A DNA stretch of 64,000 bases from Sorghum bicolor (lineage: Eukaryota; Streptophyta; Magnoliopsida; Poales; Poaceae). The notes beneath the pieces were generated by a model. That model searched no databases. It worked only from the letters and a program-made list of their open reading frames with translations, and was not told the DNA's origin. Both the position numbers and the translations under genes were made by a program. Position 1 is the first letter of the stretch. Every line of letters starts with the position of its first letter. The stretch covers positions 52,728,843 through 52,792,842 of the forward strand of contig NC_012871.2 in the NCBI RefSeq assembly GCF_000003195.3, in the 5' to 3' direction. Positions 1 through 12,299 of the stretch are shown piece after piece.

Positions 1-171
1 ACAATTCTTAAACTTCACATTGTTTACACTTCCCTCAAAATGCAAATTTACTCACCAAAGCTTTGCCAATTGCAGTATGCCCGTTGTGATGAATGAACCA
101 AGGAGGACATCTTTTTTTTTTGGGCAAGAATGCTAGTTCCAACCCTCTTACACCTTGGGAACTTTTACATA

Positions 172-570
172 CTCCCTTCGTCCCTGGAAGAATCGTTCCT
201 AGGCCAAAAATTTGTCCACAAATAAATCAATTCCTGAGCTAGGCAGTCCACTGGCCCGTCTAATTTTCGTTTGGAGTTTCCACCGCATGCTTGATCCCCA
301 CCTTCTACATTTGCGTCGCATGCCTGGTCTCCACCTTTTGCATTTACCCCACCTCTCTCCCTCCCATACCAAGACCGGTTCCCTCTTCCGCATTGGCCAC
401 ACTCTTTCCCTTCCTGCGTATCTCTCCCCACCACTGCTTGAAGGCTGCAGCGGCATTTATGATTCTTGGCAACGGAACAGATGTCTAGGAGTTAAACAAG
501 AGGTGGTATGGTCTTTTCTTTCATGTGCTAATCTGTCCTAAAGTTGCTAGGAACCGATTATTTCAGGGAG
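172..570. mobile_element. Stowaway-like (Tc1/mariner) MITE
   Basis: The left end begins CTCCCTTCGTCCC after a TA (170-171), and the right end finishes with its imperfect inverted copy, GGGAG followed by TA (571-572). The inner part of the terminal repeat also matches as an inverted pair (GTTCCTAG near 193-200 and CTAGGAAC near 547-554). TA target duplication and CTCCCTCCGTCCC-like ends are the known marks of grass Stowaway elements. Short open frames inside (165-541) show no recognisable protein and are treated as chance. Confidence 0.8.
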
Positions 571-572
571 TA

Positions 573-1467
573 CGTACAAGATAGTTCATGCTAAAGACAA
601 CGAAAAATATAACAGATCGCAATCAATGGGTACAAATCATTAGGCAATAGAGAACATACAAATGGAAAGGACATATTAGATGACGGAAAGGAAGGTTTCA
701 AAGAAAGAAATATAGTTGGAGAGGTGATGGTCTTCTATACTCATGCATAAGCTTGATCTATTCTCAGTTATCATTCTATTCTTCAATGTCACACTACCCC
801 ACTAGCTACGTGTTTATCTTAGCTATCCTTCTATTCTTCGTGTCACACTAACCCTGTTATCATTACCCTCATCTAGAGTCAGGTGATTGATGATGATATA
901 ATCAGTTAATCACTAGAAATCATATTGATCGATACTCTTGAACATACGTTTTTCCTAAGGATAAAAATATGATACTTCAGAATACTCCCAGGTGAAGTCT
1001 TATAAAGACTTCTGTGCAACTTGCGGAGTTATCCATTTGAGCATAAGAAATATCAACAATCACATGCAAGGAAACACACCTAGAAGTCATCCAACATGTT
1101 GGTTCAATAATGTTAGTTCACATCAAAAGTTGAAATGAAGCCAAGTGAAGATCACAAGGATCTATTGGCCCATCCAACATACCAAGATGACTTCAACTTG
1201 GACGAAATCACTTACCACAAATCATATGGTTCATAGATCAACTTACCGACAAAAAGATGGATGAAAGATGTTGTTGGGTAAGGTCAGGCGAATTGACTTG
1301 AGGTCAGCTGACCTCCCAAACTCACTAAACCGTCTTGGATCAACCACCTCGGTTACCTTCCAACTGTCATTGGACGGCAGTGCATCCAAGGGTTGGTCGA
1401 CCATGGTGGAGGTCGCCTAACCCCACTAGTCAACTGCACCACCTCTAACCTGCCTACAAATACCCCC
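573..1467. other. No gene seen; unassigned repeat-like DNA
   Basis: No convincing coding frame. An imperfect direct repeat of about 30 bp around TTCTATTCTTC..GTCACACTA occurs at about 769-798 and 826-854. The 1290-1467 part, GC-richer and ending near TACAAATACCCCC, looks like a decayed LTR or promoter fragment, but I cannot assign it. Confidence 0.4.
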
Positions 1468-1484
1468 ATATGGATTGGTGTTCT
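1468..1484. repeat. Left target-site duplication of the LINE
   Basis: ATATGGATTGGTGTTCT here recurs exactly at 8770-8786, directly after the A-rich 3' end of the LINE. A long direct duplication of this size is what target-primed reverse transcription leaves. Confidence 0.85.
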
Positions 1485-1679
1485 TGATCGACCTTTTCCT
1501 TTTCACAAATCATCTTTCCTGCCAGAGCCGGCAAGCTGGAGTGCCAACCGCCTGGCTGCTCCAGTGCTCCTGTAGGAACGGCGAGGAAGTGGCGAATGTT
1601 TGGATCCATCGCCAGCAAGCTCCGGCAGTCATCATCATATCAGTTGTAATCAAGAGCTCCGGCGAGTCCTCGATGGGGA

Positions 1680-4600
1680 ATGGCCCCTCCGCTGTTAGTG
1701 TCGTCGGTTCGGATGGCACTACGGAGAATCACGGCAAAGGAACCTCATCTCCCTGAACTTGGCGCGGTATCGGGAAGATTTTGGGCCCCAGACTACGACT
1801 CGGAGTGCGAGGAGTTGGGAGATGCGGACGTCCCTACACGGCGCCCAGACGCCGGATCGCTGCAGCAACAAGACTCGGCTTCATCCATCGACGTGGCTCG
1901 CCCGTCGTTTCCTAAGCAATCATCTGCCGGGGGTTCTCTGACAGGCTCCGATGTGCCACCCGCGGCTTTGCCTCTGCGGCCACCGCATGCTCCAGGGAAG
2001 AAGGCGTGGCACGGGCCGCTCCCTCCGCCAAGGATCACGCCGGCAAATACGTTTGGTGACTACATCCTACCGGCATTGGAGGACGATGATCGACGACGGC
2101 GCCGCCATCCAGGCACTGTCCAACACCGGGGACCTCGCGTCCGGGATCCGAAAGTCTCGGGATTTCAAAAATTGGATCAGCGAACCGGTCACTTGCATCG
2201 GGTCTCGACCAGGCTCGTGGCTCTGCAGAACTCGACCTGGGCAATGGGCCAACAGGCCGAGCAGTCCCACGGGGTGCGGCTCTTTGGCCCTAAACGTCGA
2301 CTAGTCAGGCCGATTCTCAGTCACGCCGCCGCTGCGCTGCACCCATCTCCAAAACCTCGTAATCCGACGCCGCCGGCAATTTTGCGAGGACCGACGAGGC
2401 GCCTCGTCAAACCGTTCATCGACGCTGCCCCACCGAGATCATACCAGGACGTGCTGATGGCGGGTGGCTTCGGTGGGAGGAAGTGGAATCGGGATGCCAC
2501 CATCCGCGGTGCCCCTTCTAATCGTCGTCGTGATCGCGGCCAAGCCCCTGCTGCTGGTCACGAGGAGCGTGATCACGGGCAACGGGGACGTGGCGGTCTT
2601 GCCACGGCCGGGAGCACGAGTCGCGGCGGTCCTCATCCTGCTGGTGGTGCTGGCACTGAGGGACGTGGGCGCGGCCGCGGTAACTCAAGACCGCCGCCCA
2701 ACCTTGCTGTCCAGAGCGATGATGGCCAGCAGACGGCCGGGGGTGCGGCAACTATTGACGATACCCAAGACAAGAAGAGGAAGCGCAGGGACCAGACAGT
2801 GAAGCGGGACTGTGTCATCTGCACTGAGGAACACTTTACCAACCAATGTCCACTGCTTCGGGGTCCCAAGCCAACGGTCGCCTATTGCGGCGCTGCTGAG
2901 GATGGGTTGGGTTTCTTTCAGATCCAGTCAGCAAGGAACAGCCAAATTGTGGACACCTTTCAAGCGTCCGAAGCTGCCCTCATTACTGTGGAAGCAGGTG
3001 ATGTGTCCGCTCAATTGCTGCAAGCGGAACTGGCTAGAATGATTCCGGTGCGCTGGGATTGGGAGGTGCAAAGGATAGGGGGCAAATCTTTTGTTGTCCC
3101 TTTTCCAAGCAAGGAAGAACTGGAGCGTATGATAGCTATTCGTACCATTACCACAAAAAACAAAGAGGGCACTCTGGTTTTTGAAGAATTTGTGGATGAT
3201 GTCCAACCCATCAAATTGTTGGACCAAGTCTGGGTGACCGTGACAAGAGTTCCAAGGGCACTATGCTCTTTCCTTCCTCTGTGGGCTGTTGGGTCCATCA
3301 TTGGGGCGACTCAAAAAGTGGATATGGCGCATCTTCGGGAAACTGGGCAGGTTCGCATCCGGGTGGCGGTGATGGATATTAAAAAAATCCCTAAGCCAGC
3401 TGATGTCTGTGCGGGCACCGGCATTTACCGTCTTTACTTCCAGCTGGAAGAGGCTCCACAGGGGAAGACTGTTAATCCAGAGGACGACGATCTGTTAGGA
3501 GACAGTGAAGATGACATGCCAGACGGGGACCGCGAGATGGAAGATGCGGGTGCTCCCCCACACCCGTCCACTGAAAATACAATTGAAAAATCACAGCGAC
3601 CCTCATCTCATAATTTGCCCCCCCAGCAGCAAACCTCTTTGGTGCATGAGGCTATTGACTTGGCATGTGAACAATTGCTGCAGGAGATCAGCACCAAAGT
3701 CATGCTTGATGCGGATGATGGGTCTGCACGGAAGTCCTACTCCCCTCTGACGGATGAAGAATTGGCCAATTATAATATGCTAGTGAATTCTTCTAACAAT
3801 TTTTTGCGTCCACTATTTTTGCACCATCGGCGGAGGTCCCTGTGGGAGGCGCGGAGGAGGACGCTGATCTGCTCATTGCGGCGCTGGGGGGATCCACATC
3901 CACCCTAGCCCACCAGCCCGCGATGGCAGCTGACCTGCAGGGCCAGGCGGTTGGGAAATCTTCCCTACCCATGCTGGTCGATGACACAACGCTGCTACCA
4001 CTTCCCGCTCCGCAGGATGCGGTGCGGGCTGAGCTGGTGGACTGCACCGAGGAGGACGCCACCAAGTTCGTCGTGGCTCTGGGGGGATCGACATCGACTC
4101 ATACCCCCCAACCCGTGACGGACACTGACCAGCCAGGCCTGGCGGATGGGTGTTCGCCCCAAGCCGTGCTGGCCACTGACCGGCTGTGCCAGGTTGCTGT
4201 CAGCGCCCCCTCCGACCAGCAGCGCCAGGACACGGTCCAGGCCGAGGGGTGGGCGGGCGCAGAAGGCGCTGCGACTGCTGTCGCTCCTGCCCCAGACGTA
4301 CCAGAGGCGCTGGTGGGCGCCGATGACGCTGCTGCTGTGGGGGGCGATGCCGCTGCTGCTGTAATCTCGCCGCTCACCACTGATGCTTCCCCACCGGGCA
4401 GTGCCACCACCTCTCCGACTGCCACGACGCTTGCAGTTCCGGCTGCACCCAAAAAAGAGCTGCGCCGGAGCATCAGGATCGCAGCGCTTGCAGTTCCGGC
4501 TGCACCCAAAAAAGAGCTGCACCGGAGAATCAGGACCGCATCGGTGGCGGACGTGCACACCCTACACAAGGCCGAATGGTTGGCGGCAAAGAAGAACCTC

Positions 4601-4987
4601 GACCCAGGTAATTCTTTCTCTAACTTCCCAGATTCGAAAGTTATCTCAAACCTTGGTAGGGTAGGCATCAACCTGGGGACCTCAGATGTTATTACTATAA
4701 AAAACATAGAGGTGGATAGGTTAGTTCTTTGTGCTAAGCAGAAAAAGAACATGACCAAAAATAAATATTATGGCTTGCACAATGATGCTGAGCAGGAAGA
4801 CCGAATTGAGGCAGTTCTCAGCCACGCGTGTGGTAATCTAAATGAGGATATGCTAGACACGGAGAATGATCAAATCATAGATCTCTCTCCTCTCCGTCGA
4901 AAGAAAAAATTTAATAACGCCAAGAATAGTGGCAAGGGCAAACTTTCCAAAAAGCCTAAGACTCCTTCTAAAATTATTCTAAAATGA
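1680..4987 (+). pseudogene. LINE ORF1 (gag-like RNA-binding protein), frameshifted
   Basis: This would be the RNA-binding chaperone of the LINE particle. The first frame (1680-3908, 742 codons) has an Arg/Gly-rich stretch (about residues 270-345), a zinc-knuckle-like cluster (C-x2-C-x3-H-x4-C near 2812-2850) and a following DUF4283/RRM-like region (about 3030-3470). The reading continues in another frame from about 3805 to 4987. The break lies in the T run at 3800-3805, so the two frames are one gene. The Ala/Pro-rich C-terminus contains a 57-bp tandem duplication (4431-4487 and 4488-4544) encoding two copies of a PAAPKKEL segment, then a Lys-rich tail. An ATG at 1673 in a different frame, reaching a stop at 1756, might be the original start with a second frameshift. 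The stop overlaps the ORF2 start as ATGA (4984-4987). Confidence 0.85.
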
Positions 4988-7900
4988 AAGGAGTATTCTG
5001 GAATAGCATAGGTCTTGCAGACTTGGCTAAACACAGATTCTTGGCGGAATTAGTTAAGGAAGAGCAAATTAATTTTATTTTTCTATCCGAGACTGGACGG
5101 GACTCTTTCCCGGATCATGTCCTCAAAAATCTTTGTGGAGGGCATGATTTTATTTGGCACACCATGGCACCTCACGGTAGGTCAGGGGGTATTTTGCTAG
5201 GTGTGGACCTGAAGGTTTTTGATATTGGAGCCATCGACGAGGGCGACTTTATGTAAAATTCACCCTCAGATGTAAATTAGATGACTTCAAATTCATACTA
5301 TACACTGTATATGGGCCAGCTCAAATCCAAAACAAGAGTGCCTTCCTAGTTGAGCTCGCAAACACTTGTTCTAAAGAAACTCTTCCATATATAGTAGGAG
5401 GGGATTTTAATTTAATGCGTACTCCAGAGGACAAGAGTTCAGGGGATTTTGACGCTAAATGGCCTAATCTTTTCAATGCTGTCATAGAATCTCTAGATCT
5501 TAAGGAGATTGTCATGTCAGGCCGCCATTTTACATGGGCGGGGCCGGGGGATAATCCAATTTTTGAGACATTAGATAGAGTCCTGGTCAGCACTGAATGG
5601 GAAAATCAATACCCGTTGACGACAATCGAACCTAGGGACAGGAATATCTCCGACCACACTCCCCTTGTGCTTAACACCGGATCATCGACCCACCACACCA
5701 ATAACCGTCCTTTCAAATTTGAAAGGGGATGGCTACTTCGTGAGGGTTTCTATGATATGATTGCACATAACTGGCTTTCTCCATGTGCTGGGGGCACTTC
5801 GTTGGAACGTTGGCAGTTCAAGATCCGCAGGCTCAGACAATATCTAAGAGGCTGGGCTAAACACACCGCGGGGTCTTACAAAAAAGAAAAAAAAGACTCT
5901 GCTAGCTCTATTAGATGGTATTGATAAGAAAGCTGAGATCACTCAGTTATCTGATCAAGAGATTAATCTCAAACACTATTTAAAAGAGCGTTTAGTTAGT
6001 CTTTTGAGAGAAGAAGAACTAAAATGGTATGAGCGTGCCAAAGTTAAAACGCTACTGGAGGGTGATGCTAACACCCGGTTCTTTCACCTAGTGCCCAATG
6101 GGAAACACCGTAACCAACATATCTACAAACTTGAGAATGATCAAGGTACTATAGTTGGGGACGTTAGCCTTAAAAGCCACATTACAAATTATTATAGGAA
6201 TCTTTTTGGGCAACCTGAACATTCTGAGATCACACTTATGGAACATCTAATCTCAGATATTCCACAAGTATCCCCGGATGAAAATGATATCCTAATTAGT
6301 GCGTTCACCGAATCTGAGGTAAGGGATGCAGTCTTCCAAATGGAGCATAATAAAGCTCCTGGCCCAGATGGATTCCCTGCGGAATTCTATCAGGTGTTTT
6401 GGGATATCATCAAAGAGGATCTTTTACGACTCTTTGCAGATCTCCATAGGGAAGCGCTTGATCTATACAGCTTGAATTTTGGAATAATTACCTTAATTCC
6501 AAAAATTCAAAATGCAACAAAAATTCAGCAATATAGACCAATTTGTGTCCTCAATGTGAGTTTCAAAATTTTGACCAAAGTGGGCACGAATAGGCTTAAT
6601 ATGGTGGCCAAAACAGTGGTAAGCCCAACGCAGACTGCCTTCATGACAGGCAGAAATATCATGGAAGGAGTAGTAATTTTACACGAAACCATCCATGAGT
6701 TACATAAAAAAAAAGAGATGGGATTATTTTCAAAATTGACTTCGAGAAGGCTTACGATAAAGTAAAGTGGTCTTTCTTACAACAAACCTTACGTATGAAA
6801 GGATTCTCCCCCAAGTGGTGTAGATGGGTTGAAAGCATGGTTTCTGGGAGAAGTGTGGGGATCAAAGTCAATGATGATGTTGGCCCATACTTCCAAACCA
6901 AACGCGGACTCAGACAGGGCGATCCCATGTCTCCCATCCTATTTAACATCGTTGCTGATATGTTAGCTCTTCTCATTAACAGAGCAAAAGCCGATGGTCA
7001 AATAACAGGAGTTATTCCCCACCTTATTGATGATGGTCTATCAATACTACAATATGCAGATGACACCATTATCTTTATTGACCATGACCCATAACAGGCA
7101 AAAAATCTGAAACTTTTGCTATGTGCTTTCGAACAATTATCTGGGCTTAGGATCAATTTCCATAAGAGTGAAATTTTCTGCTATGGGGCAGCTAAAGAGA
7201 TGGAACTTTATCATACTAATCTCTTTGGCTGCCACGCAGGGGAATATCCATTCCGTTATCTAGGGATCCCAATGCACCATAGACAGCTCCTGAACTCTGA
7301 ATGGAGAAAGGTTGAAGAACGTTTTCAGCAGAAATTATCTTGCTGGAAAGCAAAAAACTTGTCTTATGGAGGAAGATTAGTCCTCCTTAACTCAGTCTTA
7401 AGCAGTCTACCCATATTTATGATGTCTTTCTTTGAGATTCCTAAAGGAGTACTAAAAAACCTCGATCATTTCAGATCAAGATTTTTCTGGCAAGGCTCTA
7501 CAAATAAACATAAATATAGACTTGTCAAATGGGACATTATTTGTCGTCCAAAGGACCAGGGAGGACTAGGTATCCTGGATTTACAACTGCAAAATAAGTG
7601 CTTACTGGCAAAGTGGTTGGTTAATCTACTAAACACGGAGGGCATTTGGCAGTCCCTTTTAACAAACAAATACCTGAATTCGAAATCACTTACTCAAGTG
7701 ACAGCTAAACCCCATGATTCGCATTTTTGGAGAGGCCTCATGCGCATCAAAGATGAGGTACTTGCCAAAGGTTCCTTTGATATTAAAGATAGGACCAATA
7801 CGCGTTTCTGGAAGGATACATGGGTAGGTGATAAGCCTCTAAAAGTTGCATACCCTTCTCTTTATAATATAGTGCGCGACCGTCACGCAACTGTCTCGAA

Positions 7901-8651
7901 GGTGATGTCCGCTTGTCCCCTAAATATCTCTTTTCGTAGGGCACTGGTGGGTAATAAACTTCTAGATTGGCTTAATTTAGTAGCAAAAGTCTCTAATGTG
8001 GAATTGGTGGATGGCTCCGATTATTTTAAATGGAACTTGACTACATCCGGATTATTTTCTGTCCGCTCGTTGTATCTCCATCTTATGGATACACAAACAC
8101 CATTCCTCCATAAGAAACTTTGGAAAATTAAAATTCCTCTGAAGATCAAAATTTTTCTGTGGTTTCTTCAAAAAGGAGTTGTCCTAACCAAGGATAACCT
8201 CGCCAAGAGAAACTGGAAAGGGAGTCAGAAATGTACGTGTTGTAACATGAATGAGACTATCCAACACTTATTCATCGAATGTCCCTTATCCAAAACAATC
8301 TGGAGGATAATTTTCTTTGCTACTAATTTAACCCCGCCTAGATCTATTGGCCACATGTTTGGTACTTGGCTCCATAATCAGCATAAGGAGCTTAGAAATT
8401 TGATCTGGGTTGGGGTGTCTGCTATATGCTGGGCTATTTGGAGATGCCGGAATGATGTTATTTTTAACAAACTCAAAACTAACTCTATCATGCAGGTTAT
8501 TTTCAGGGGAGCATTCTGGCTTCGCTACTGGGCCCCACTGCAGCGTGATGAGCAAGCTAAAGACATCCTCTCGGTGTTAAGCAAGAAATTGGAGACAATT
8601 GCTTTACACGTATCTAATAAAGGATGGAAACATTTTTATTGTTTGCTTTAG
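4984..8651 (+). pseudogene. LINE ORF2 (endonuclease-reverse transcriptase), multiply broken
   Basis: ORF2 nicks target DNA and copies LINE RNA. The APE-like endonuclease spans 4984-5700: WNSIGL at the start, LSET for the catalytic Glu, GGDFN near 5400, and SDHTPL near 5660. Reverse transcriptase spans about 6300-7100: KAPGPDGFPAEFY, RPICVLN, GLRQGDPMSPILFN and the catalytic YADD near 7050. The C-terminus carries a zf-RVT domain (about 8110-8310) with a C-x2-C...H-x4-C pattern. Breaks: frameshifts near 5250, in the A run near 5880 and in the A run near 6710, plus an in-frame TAA at 7092-7094. From 7116 to 8651 the frame is open for 511 codons. The start overlaps the ORF1 stop by ATGA. Confidence 0.93.
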
Positions 8652-8769
8652 TTCCATGGTCATTTGTTTCGACCATGTTTGCTCTATCTTTTTTCGAAGA
8701 CGTTGTAATAATTGGCTGTGTACATCCCCGGATGTAGAGGCCGGATATTTATATCCCTTATCTAAAAAA

Positions 8770-8786
8770 ATATGGATTGGTGTTCT
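8770..8786. repeat. Right target-site duplication of the LINE
   Basis: Exact 17-bp copy of 1468-1484, directly after the element's A run. The first A could belong to the tail, so the duplication is 16-17 bp. Confidence 0.85.
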
Positions 8787-9631
8787 ATTAAACTCCATGC
8801 ATGTTGGCGTTCTAATAACTCCATGTGGATTAGTGTGGGTTTTTTGGATAAACCTATTCTCCACGTTCTTTGTTAGATAAACCCATGTTACTAATAATTA
8901 GAGACACTTTTTGGAGGCCATCACGTTAATCCTCACAAAAAGGTAGGCAAATAACGAATCCTAGATTTTTTTTTGCCAAAACTAAAACACATCAATATAG
9001 TATAGTTAAATTGTCATCTAAGAAATTGCATCTAGTTTGTTTTCAAAATAGTTGCCTGCCTCAGCCACTATCAAAACCCCAAAGTAATCTCATAAATCCT
9101 TGTTAAAATCACTGACCATTACATATAGAAAACGATCTAAAGTAACTCTCAAATCCTCTTATATGTTACCTACCTATTACAAAAAGATATATAATAAATA
9201 TACAGATGGGAAAATATAATAAAGGATCTAAGTATTGCTTTAAAATGAACAAATTAGAGATAATAAAGATAAGCAATCATTGTTATTCCCATGGGCTTTA
9301 TTTTTGAACTTGGAGATTTAGACATATTTGAGTGCATATGGATGAACCATTTTGTTTGTAGTTTCTTACTATATATAAATTGAAATCACTTTAACGTAAT
9401 CTACAAACTATAGATTGAAATTAGATCCCTAGCTAGAGCTATGCAAACCAGCCCTTATCTTTCTTAAAGTTAGTAGCGAAAGCACATGGTTGATGGACTA
9501 GTTTTGTAAACCCGCAACTTGTTTGGATAAGTTCTCCATATTGACTGGAACGTTTGGGAAGAATTGAATAGGAAAATAGTTCAGATATTTCTTCTCTAAT
9601 CCACATGTATCGAGAGAGAATGCGATTAACT
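8787..9631. other. No gene seen
   Basis: AT-rich DNA without a supported reading frame. Near 8780-8840 there are loosely repeated phrases (GTTCTATTAAACTCCATG, GTTCTAATAACTCCATG), a small tandem-like repeat. Confidence 0.5.
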
Positions 9632-9961
9632 GGGCCTGTTTGGTACAGCTCACAACAGCTTCATGAGCTGTTGTGAGCTGTTTTTTTTTTTGCCAAACAC
9701 TTATTTCCAAAACAGCTTTATGGGTGAAGCTGTTTTTTCCGTCCTCTCACAAAGACATAAGTTGGGATGAAGCTAGAAAAAAGTAGCTTATTGCAGCTTC
9801 TCTCTCATTTTTCTCTCTCAACTATGAATGAAGTAGTTGGTGAAGCTATTTTGCCAAACACTTTCTCCAAAACAGCTCAGCTTCATCTAGAAAGTCACTC
9901 ATGAGGCTATTTTCTAAAAAAACAGCTTTACTAGTGAAGTTGAGCTGTGTCAAACAAGCCC
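9632..9961. mobile_element. MITE-like element with GGGCCTGTTTGG ends
   Basis: The left end GGGCCTGTTTGG is matched by CAAACAAGCCC on the right, followed inward by repeated AACAGCT/AGCTGTT motifs in both orientations. Size about 330 bp with no coding capacity. The target duplication is not clear, so the superfamily (hAT or PIF/Harbinger) is left open. Confidence 0.65.
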
Positions 9962-10325
9962 TAAATAAACCTTTAAAACTTTTGAGTGGTTAAGAGCGGG
10001 AGGAGACACTATACCAGTAGCGCTACTCATCCTATTAGTGTTCTTTTAGGATGATGCCATTTTCAAAATAGGGATGGTTGCTCCATAGAGCGAACTTGGA
10101 ACTATCCACCAACCCATGCAAGGATGTAAGGGGCACCACTCGATCCTTTTTACTGAAATAGACTAAATTAGGAGCTCCATTGGATCGTCGCTCGCATCCT
10201 GAAGGATTTGAACCAATAACGCACGACCTGCTTTGTGCGGTTGCATGCGCCGCTTCAGCCTCACGCTACGGCAGGATCTGCTGCTTCGTCAATTGTCGAT
10301 GCAAGTTTCTCCATTCGCCTTCCTG
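9962..10325. other. No gene seen
   Basis: No supported coding sequence. A B-box-like GGTTCAAATCC lies on the reverse strand near 10206-10216 without a tRNA around it. Confidence 0.4.
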
Positions 10326-10565
10326 GGTCTTGTTTAGTTACAATTTTTTTACAAAATAGACATTGTAGCATTTTCGTTTGTATTTGCCAAATATTGTCCA
10401 ATCATGAAATAACTAGCACTAGTACAGAAAGTGCTCAAAGCCAGCGGTGGAACATAATTTTTTACGGGCGGTTTCAATTAAAGAACGCCCGTGGAAAGAA
10501 ATTGGCTTACCCGACTAAAAAACCGCCTATAAAAATCAATTTTTACAGATGATTTTCTTAAAAAA

Positions 10566-10600
10566 ACCGCCTGTAGAAATTATGTATTTCTACAGGCGGT
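10566..10600. repeat. Perfect 15-bp stem hairpin
   Basis: ACCGCCTGTAGAAAT at 10566-10580 is followed, after the 5-nt loop TATGT, by its exact inverse at 10586-10600. It lies in the subterminal repeat zone of the CACTA-like fragment, where inverted transposase-binding repeats are expected. Confidence 0.75.
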
Positions 10601-11012
10601 TACCCCTGTAGAAATCATATTTCTACACGTGGTTTCTTAAGAAATCCGCCAGTAGAAATAATTTGAACTTGAATTTTTTGAGCTTTTCAAATGACCTCGT
10701 TTGAAAAAACCGTCAAAATGAAAGTTGTAGATCTTGAAAAGTTATGAAACTTTGTAGTTGATAATTTTTTCATTTGAAATTATCTTGTCAATGAAAACTA
10801 TGTTTGAATTTCTCAAATTTGAAATTCAAATTTTGTAAATGACCTCGGATGAAGGAACTACCAATATAAAAGTTGTGGATCTTAACAAGTTGTAAAACTT
10901 TGTAGTTGATGACTTTTCCATTTAAATCCGTTTAGGGCCTTAAATAGTCAATTTATGCTTGGTTGATGATAGTACGTGGGAAACTGAACTCTAATATAGA
11001 TACAACTGAGTG

Positions 11013-11075
11013 ATAGGTGGAGTGGTAGAGAAGGGTACGCGTGAGGGCGAGGTATCAGGTTCGAATCTCACAGAC
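11013..11075 (+). other. tRNA-like A-box/B-box sequence (not a tRNA gene)
   Basis: An A-box-like TAGGTGGAGTGGTAGAG (about 11014-11030) and a good B box, GGTTCGAATCT (11058-11068), are spaced as in a tRNA, but no full cloverleaf can be drawn. It lies at the end of the CACTA-like fragment. Confidence 0.35.
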
Positions 11076-11258
11076 CGCGTAGCGCGCGATTTCACACGAA
11101 AAAATGCGCAACTTGCGACTTAAAAAGTTTTTGGCTTTTGAGAGAAACTAAACAAGGCCTTAAACAAGGCCTTAGTCTAACTACTATAACTGCTAGTAGC
11201 TCGAGTGCCACTGCTCAGCAGCAGTGCCTGCTCGTCATTGTTGTGTTCAAAAGCTTTA

Positions 11259-11483
11259 GGCCTTGTTCAGTTCATGAAATTTTTTAGTTTTGGCTACTAT
11301 AACACTTTCGTTTGTATTTATATGTCTAATCATAGACTAACTAGACTCAAAAGACCATCTCACAAATTACATATAAACTGTGAAATTAGTTGTTTCTATA
11401 ATCTGTATTTAATGCTATATGTATATGCCACAAGATTTGATATGACGTAGAATTTTAAAAAATTTTAGAAACTAAATAAAGCC
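11259..11483. mobile_element. Tourist-like (PIF/Harbinger) MITE
   Basis: 225 bp from GGCCTTGTTCAG to AACTAAATAAAGCC, flanked by TTA on both sides (11256-11258 and 11484-11486). The 3-bp TTA duplication and these terminal repeats fit Tourist-type elements. The inner AACACTTTCGTTTGTATT and CTAACTAGACT phrases match the copies at 10326 and 29073. Confidence 0.75.
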
Positions 11484-11486
11484 TTA

Positions 11487-11899
11487 CTTATAGTCTCGCT
11501 CTAGATCTTATTCAGTTAGGTAGGTAGGTAGGTAGCACAGAAGTAGCAGCTAGTGTGCGCCATGTTGTGTGTGGCTGGAATCAACGAAGAGAGAAGAATG
11601 GCCGGGGTTGGCACGAACTTGCTAGTGCCACTCATGTACATCGGCTTCGCAAGCTGGAACCTCAACCAGCAGCCGCCACCACATGAACAGGAGGCATGAG
11701 TGGGTCGAACCACTTAATCCTAAGGTTTGAGGGTATTTGATCCACAGATTTTAAGCGTTTTTGTGGGTTAGATGTGGAGCCCAATAGAATTTTTTTGGCA
11801 GGTTTGCTGAACCTGTGGGCCGAACCGCACCACCCCCATTTTGAATGCCATTTTTTCTACAACTGGGATTGAAAAGGTTTACCAACTATGTTCCCTCAC
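11487..11899. other. No gene seen; short TAGG microsatellite
   Basis: A run of about five TAGG units lies at about 11516-11535. The rest shows no supported feature. Confidence 0.5.
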
Positions 11900-12299
11900 T
11901 GGAAGACCCTAGTTTAGTTTTGGTAATTAAGTGACAACTTAGGTGGTCTAACTTGCGTTTGACGCGAGATACACAGGTGCTTAGTCCATAGGTACATTAG
12001 TGTGAGCTATACAAGAAGCCAAGGAGGAGAGGTGGCTTTGGTTATGTTGCTAGTGCTCAACTAGTGCTTTGGAGGAGCTCATTGTATATGAGATCTGACA
12101 TGATGTCATGTGGCTAGGTGGATAAGATCAAGAGACATGGCTTAGCTATGATGGATAAGGTTGCAAGCGTGACCATTGAGGCAGTGAAGTGTGCGTAGAG
12201 AGCTTGGTGTCGATGGACCAATGCAACGGTGAAGAGCAAGCGAAGTTGTGGTTGATGAACCAATAAGGCCGCAAGGTGACATGAAGTGGATCATATCAA

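Larger units (their letters stand above)
1485..8769 (+). mobile_element. L1-type LINE (non-LTR retrotransposon), near full length, degenerate
   Basis: A 7.3-kb element between 17-bp target duplications (1468-1484 and 8770-8786). It carries a 5' leader of about 190 bp, ORF1 (nucleic-acid-binding protein), ORF2 (endonuclease, reverse transcriptase, terminal zinc finger) and a 3' end finishing in a short A run (8764-8770). The presence of ORF1 and an intact-looking leader argues against strong 5' truncation. ORF1 has at least one frameshift; ORF2 has three frameshifts and one in-frame stop, so this copy cannot be active on its own. Domain order matches plant L1 elements. Confidence 0.92.
10417..11085. 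mobile_element. CACTA-like transposon fragment
   Basis: It starts with CACTAGTACAG inside a MITE and has subterminal repeats of the type CCGCCTGTAGAAAT in both orientations (10500-10660), as CACTA (En/Spm) elements do. No transposase frame is present. The right end is not recognised, so the end coordinate is approximate. Confidence 0.5.
10326..11159. mobile_element. Tourist-like MITE split by a CACTA-like insertion
   Basis: The left part (from 10326, GGTCTTGTTTAGTT) and the right part (ending AACTAAACAAGGCC at 11159) match the two ends of the family seen whole at 11259-11483 and 29073-29311. The inner sequence GTAGCATTTTCGTTTGTATT is shared with those copies. The family sequence breaks at about 10416, just before CACTAGTACAG. 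Confidence 0.65.

Noticed and set aside
165..541. Overlapping open frames on both strands
   Set aside because: They lie inside a Stowaway MITE, have simple composition and no domain; best seen as chance.
10199..10290. Possible tRNA on the reverse strand (B-box-like GGTTCAAATCC)
   Set aside because: No matching A box at correct spacing and no acceptor or anticodon stem could be drawn.
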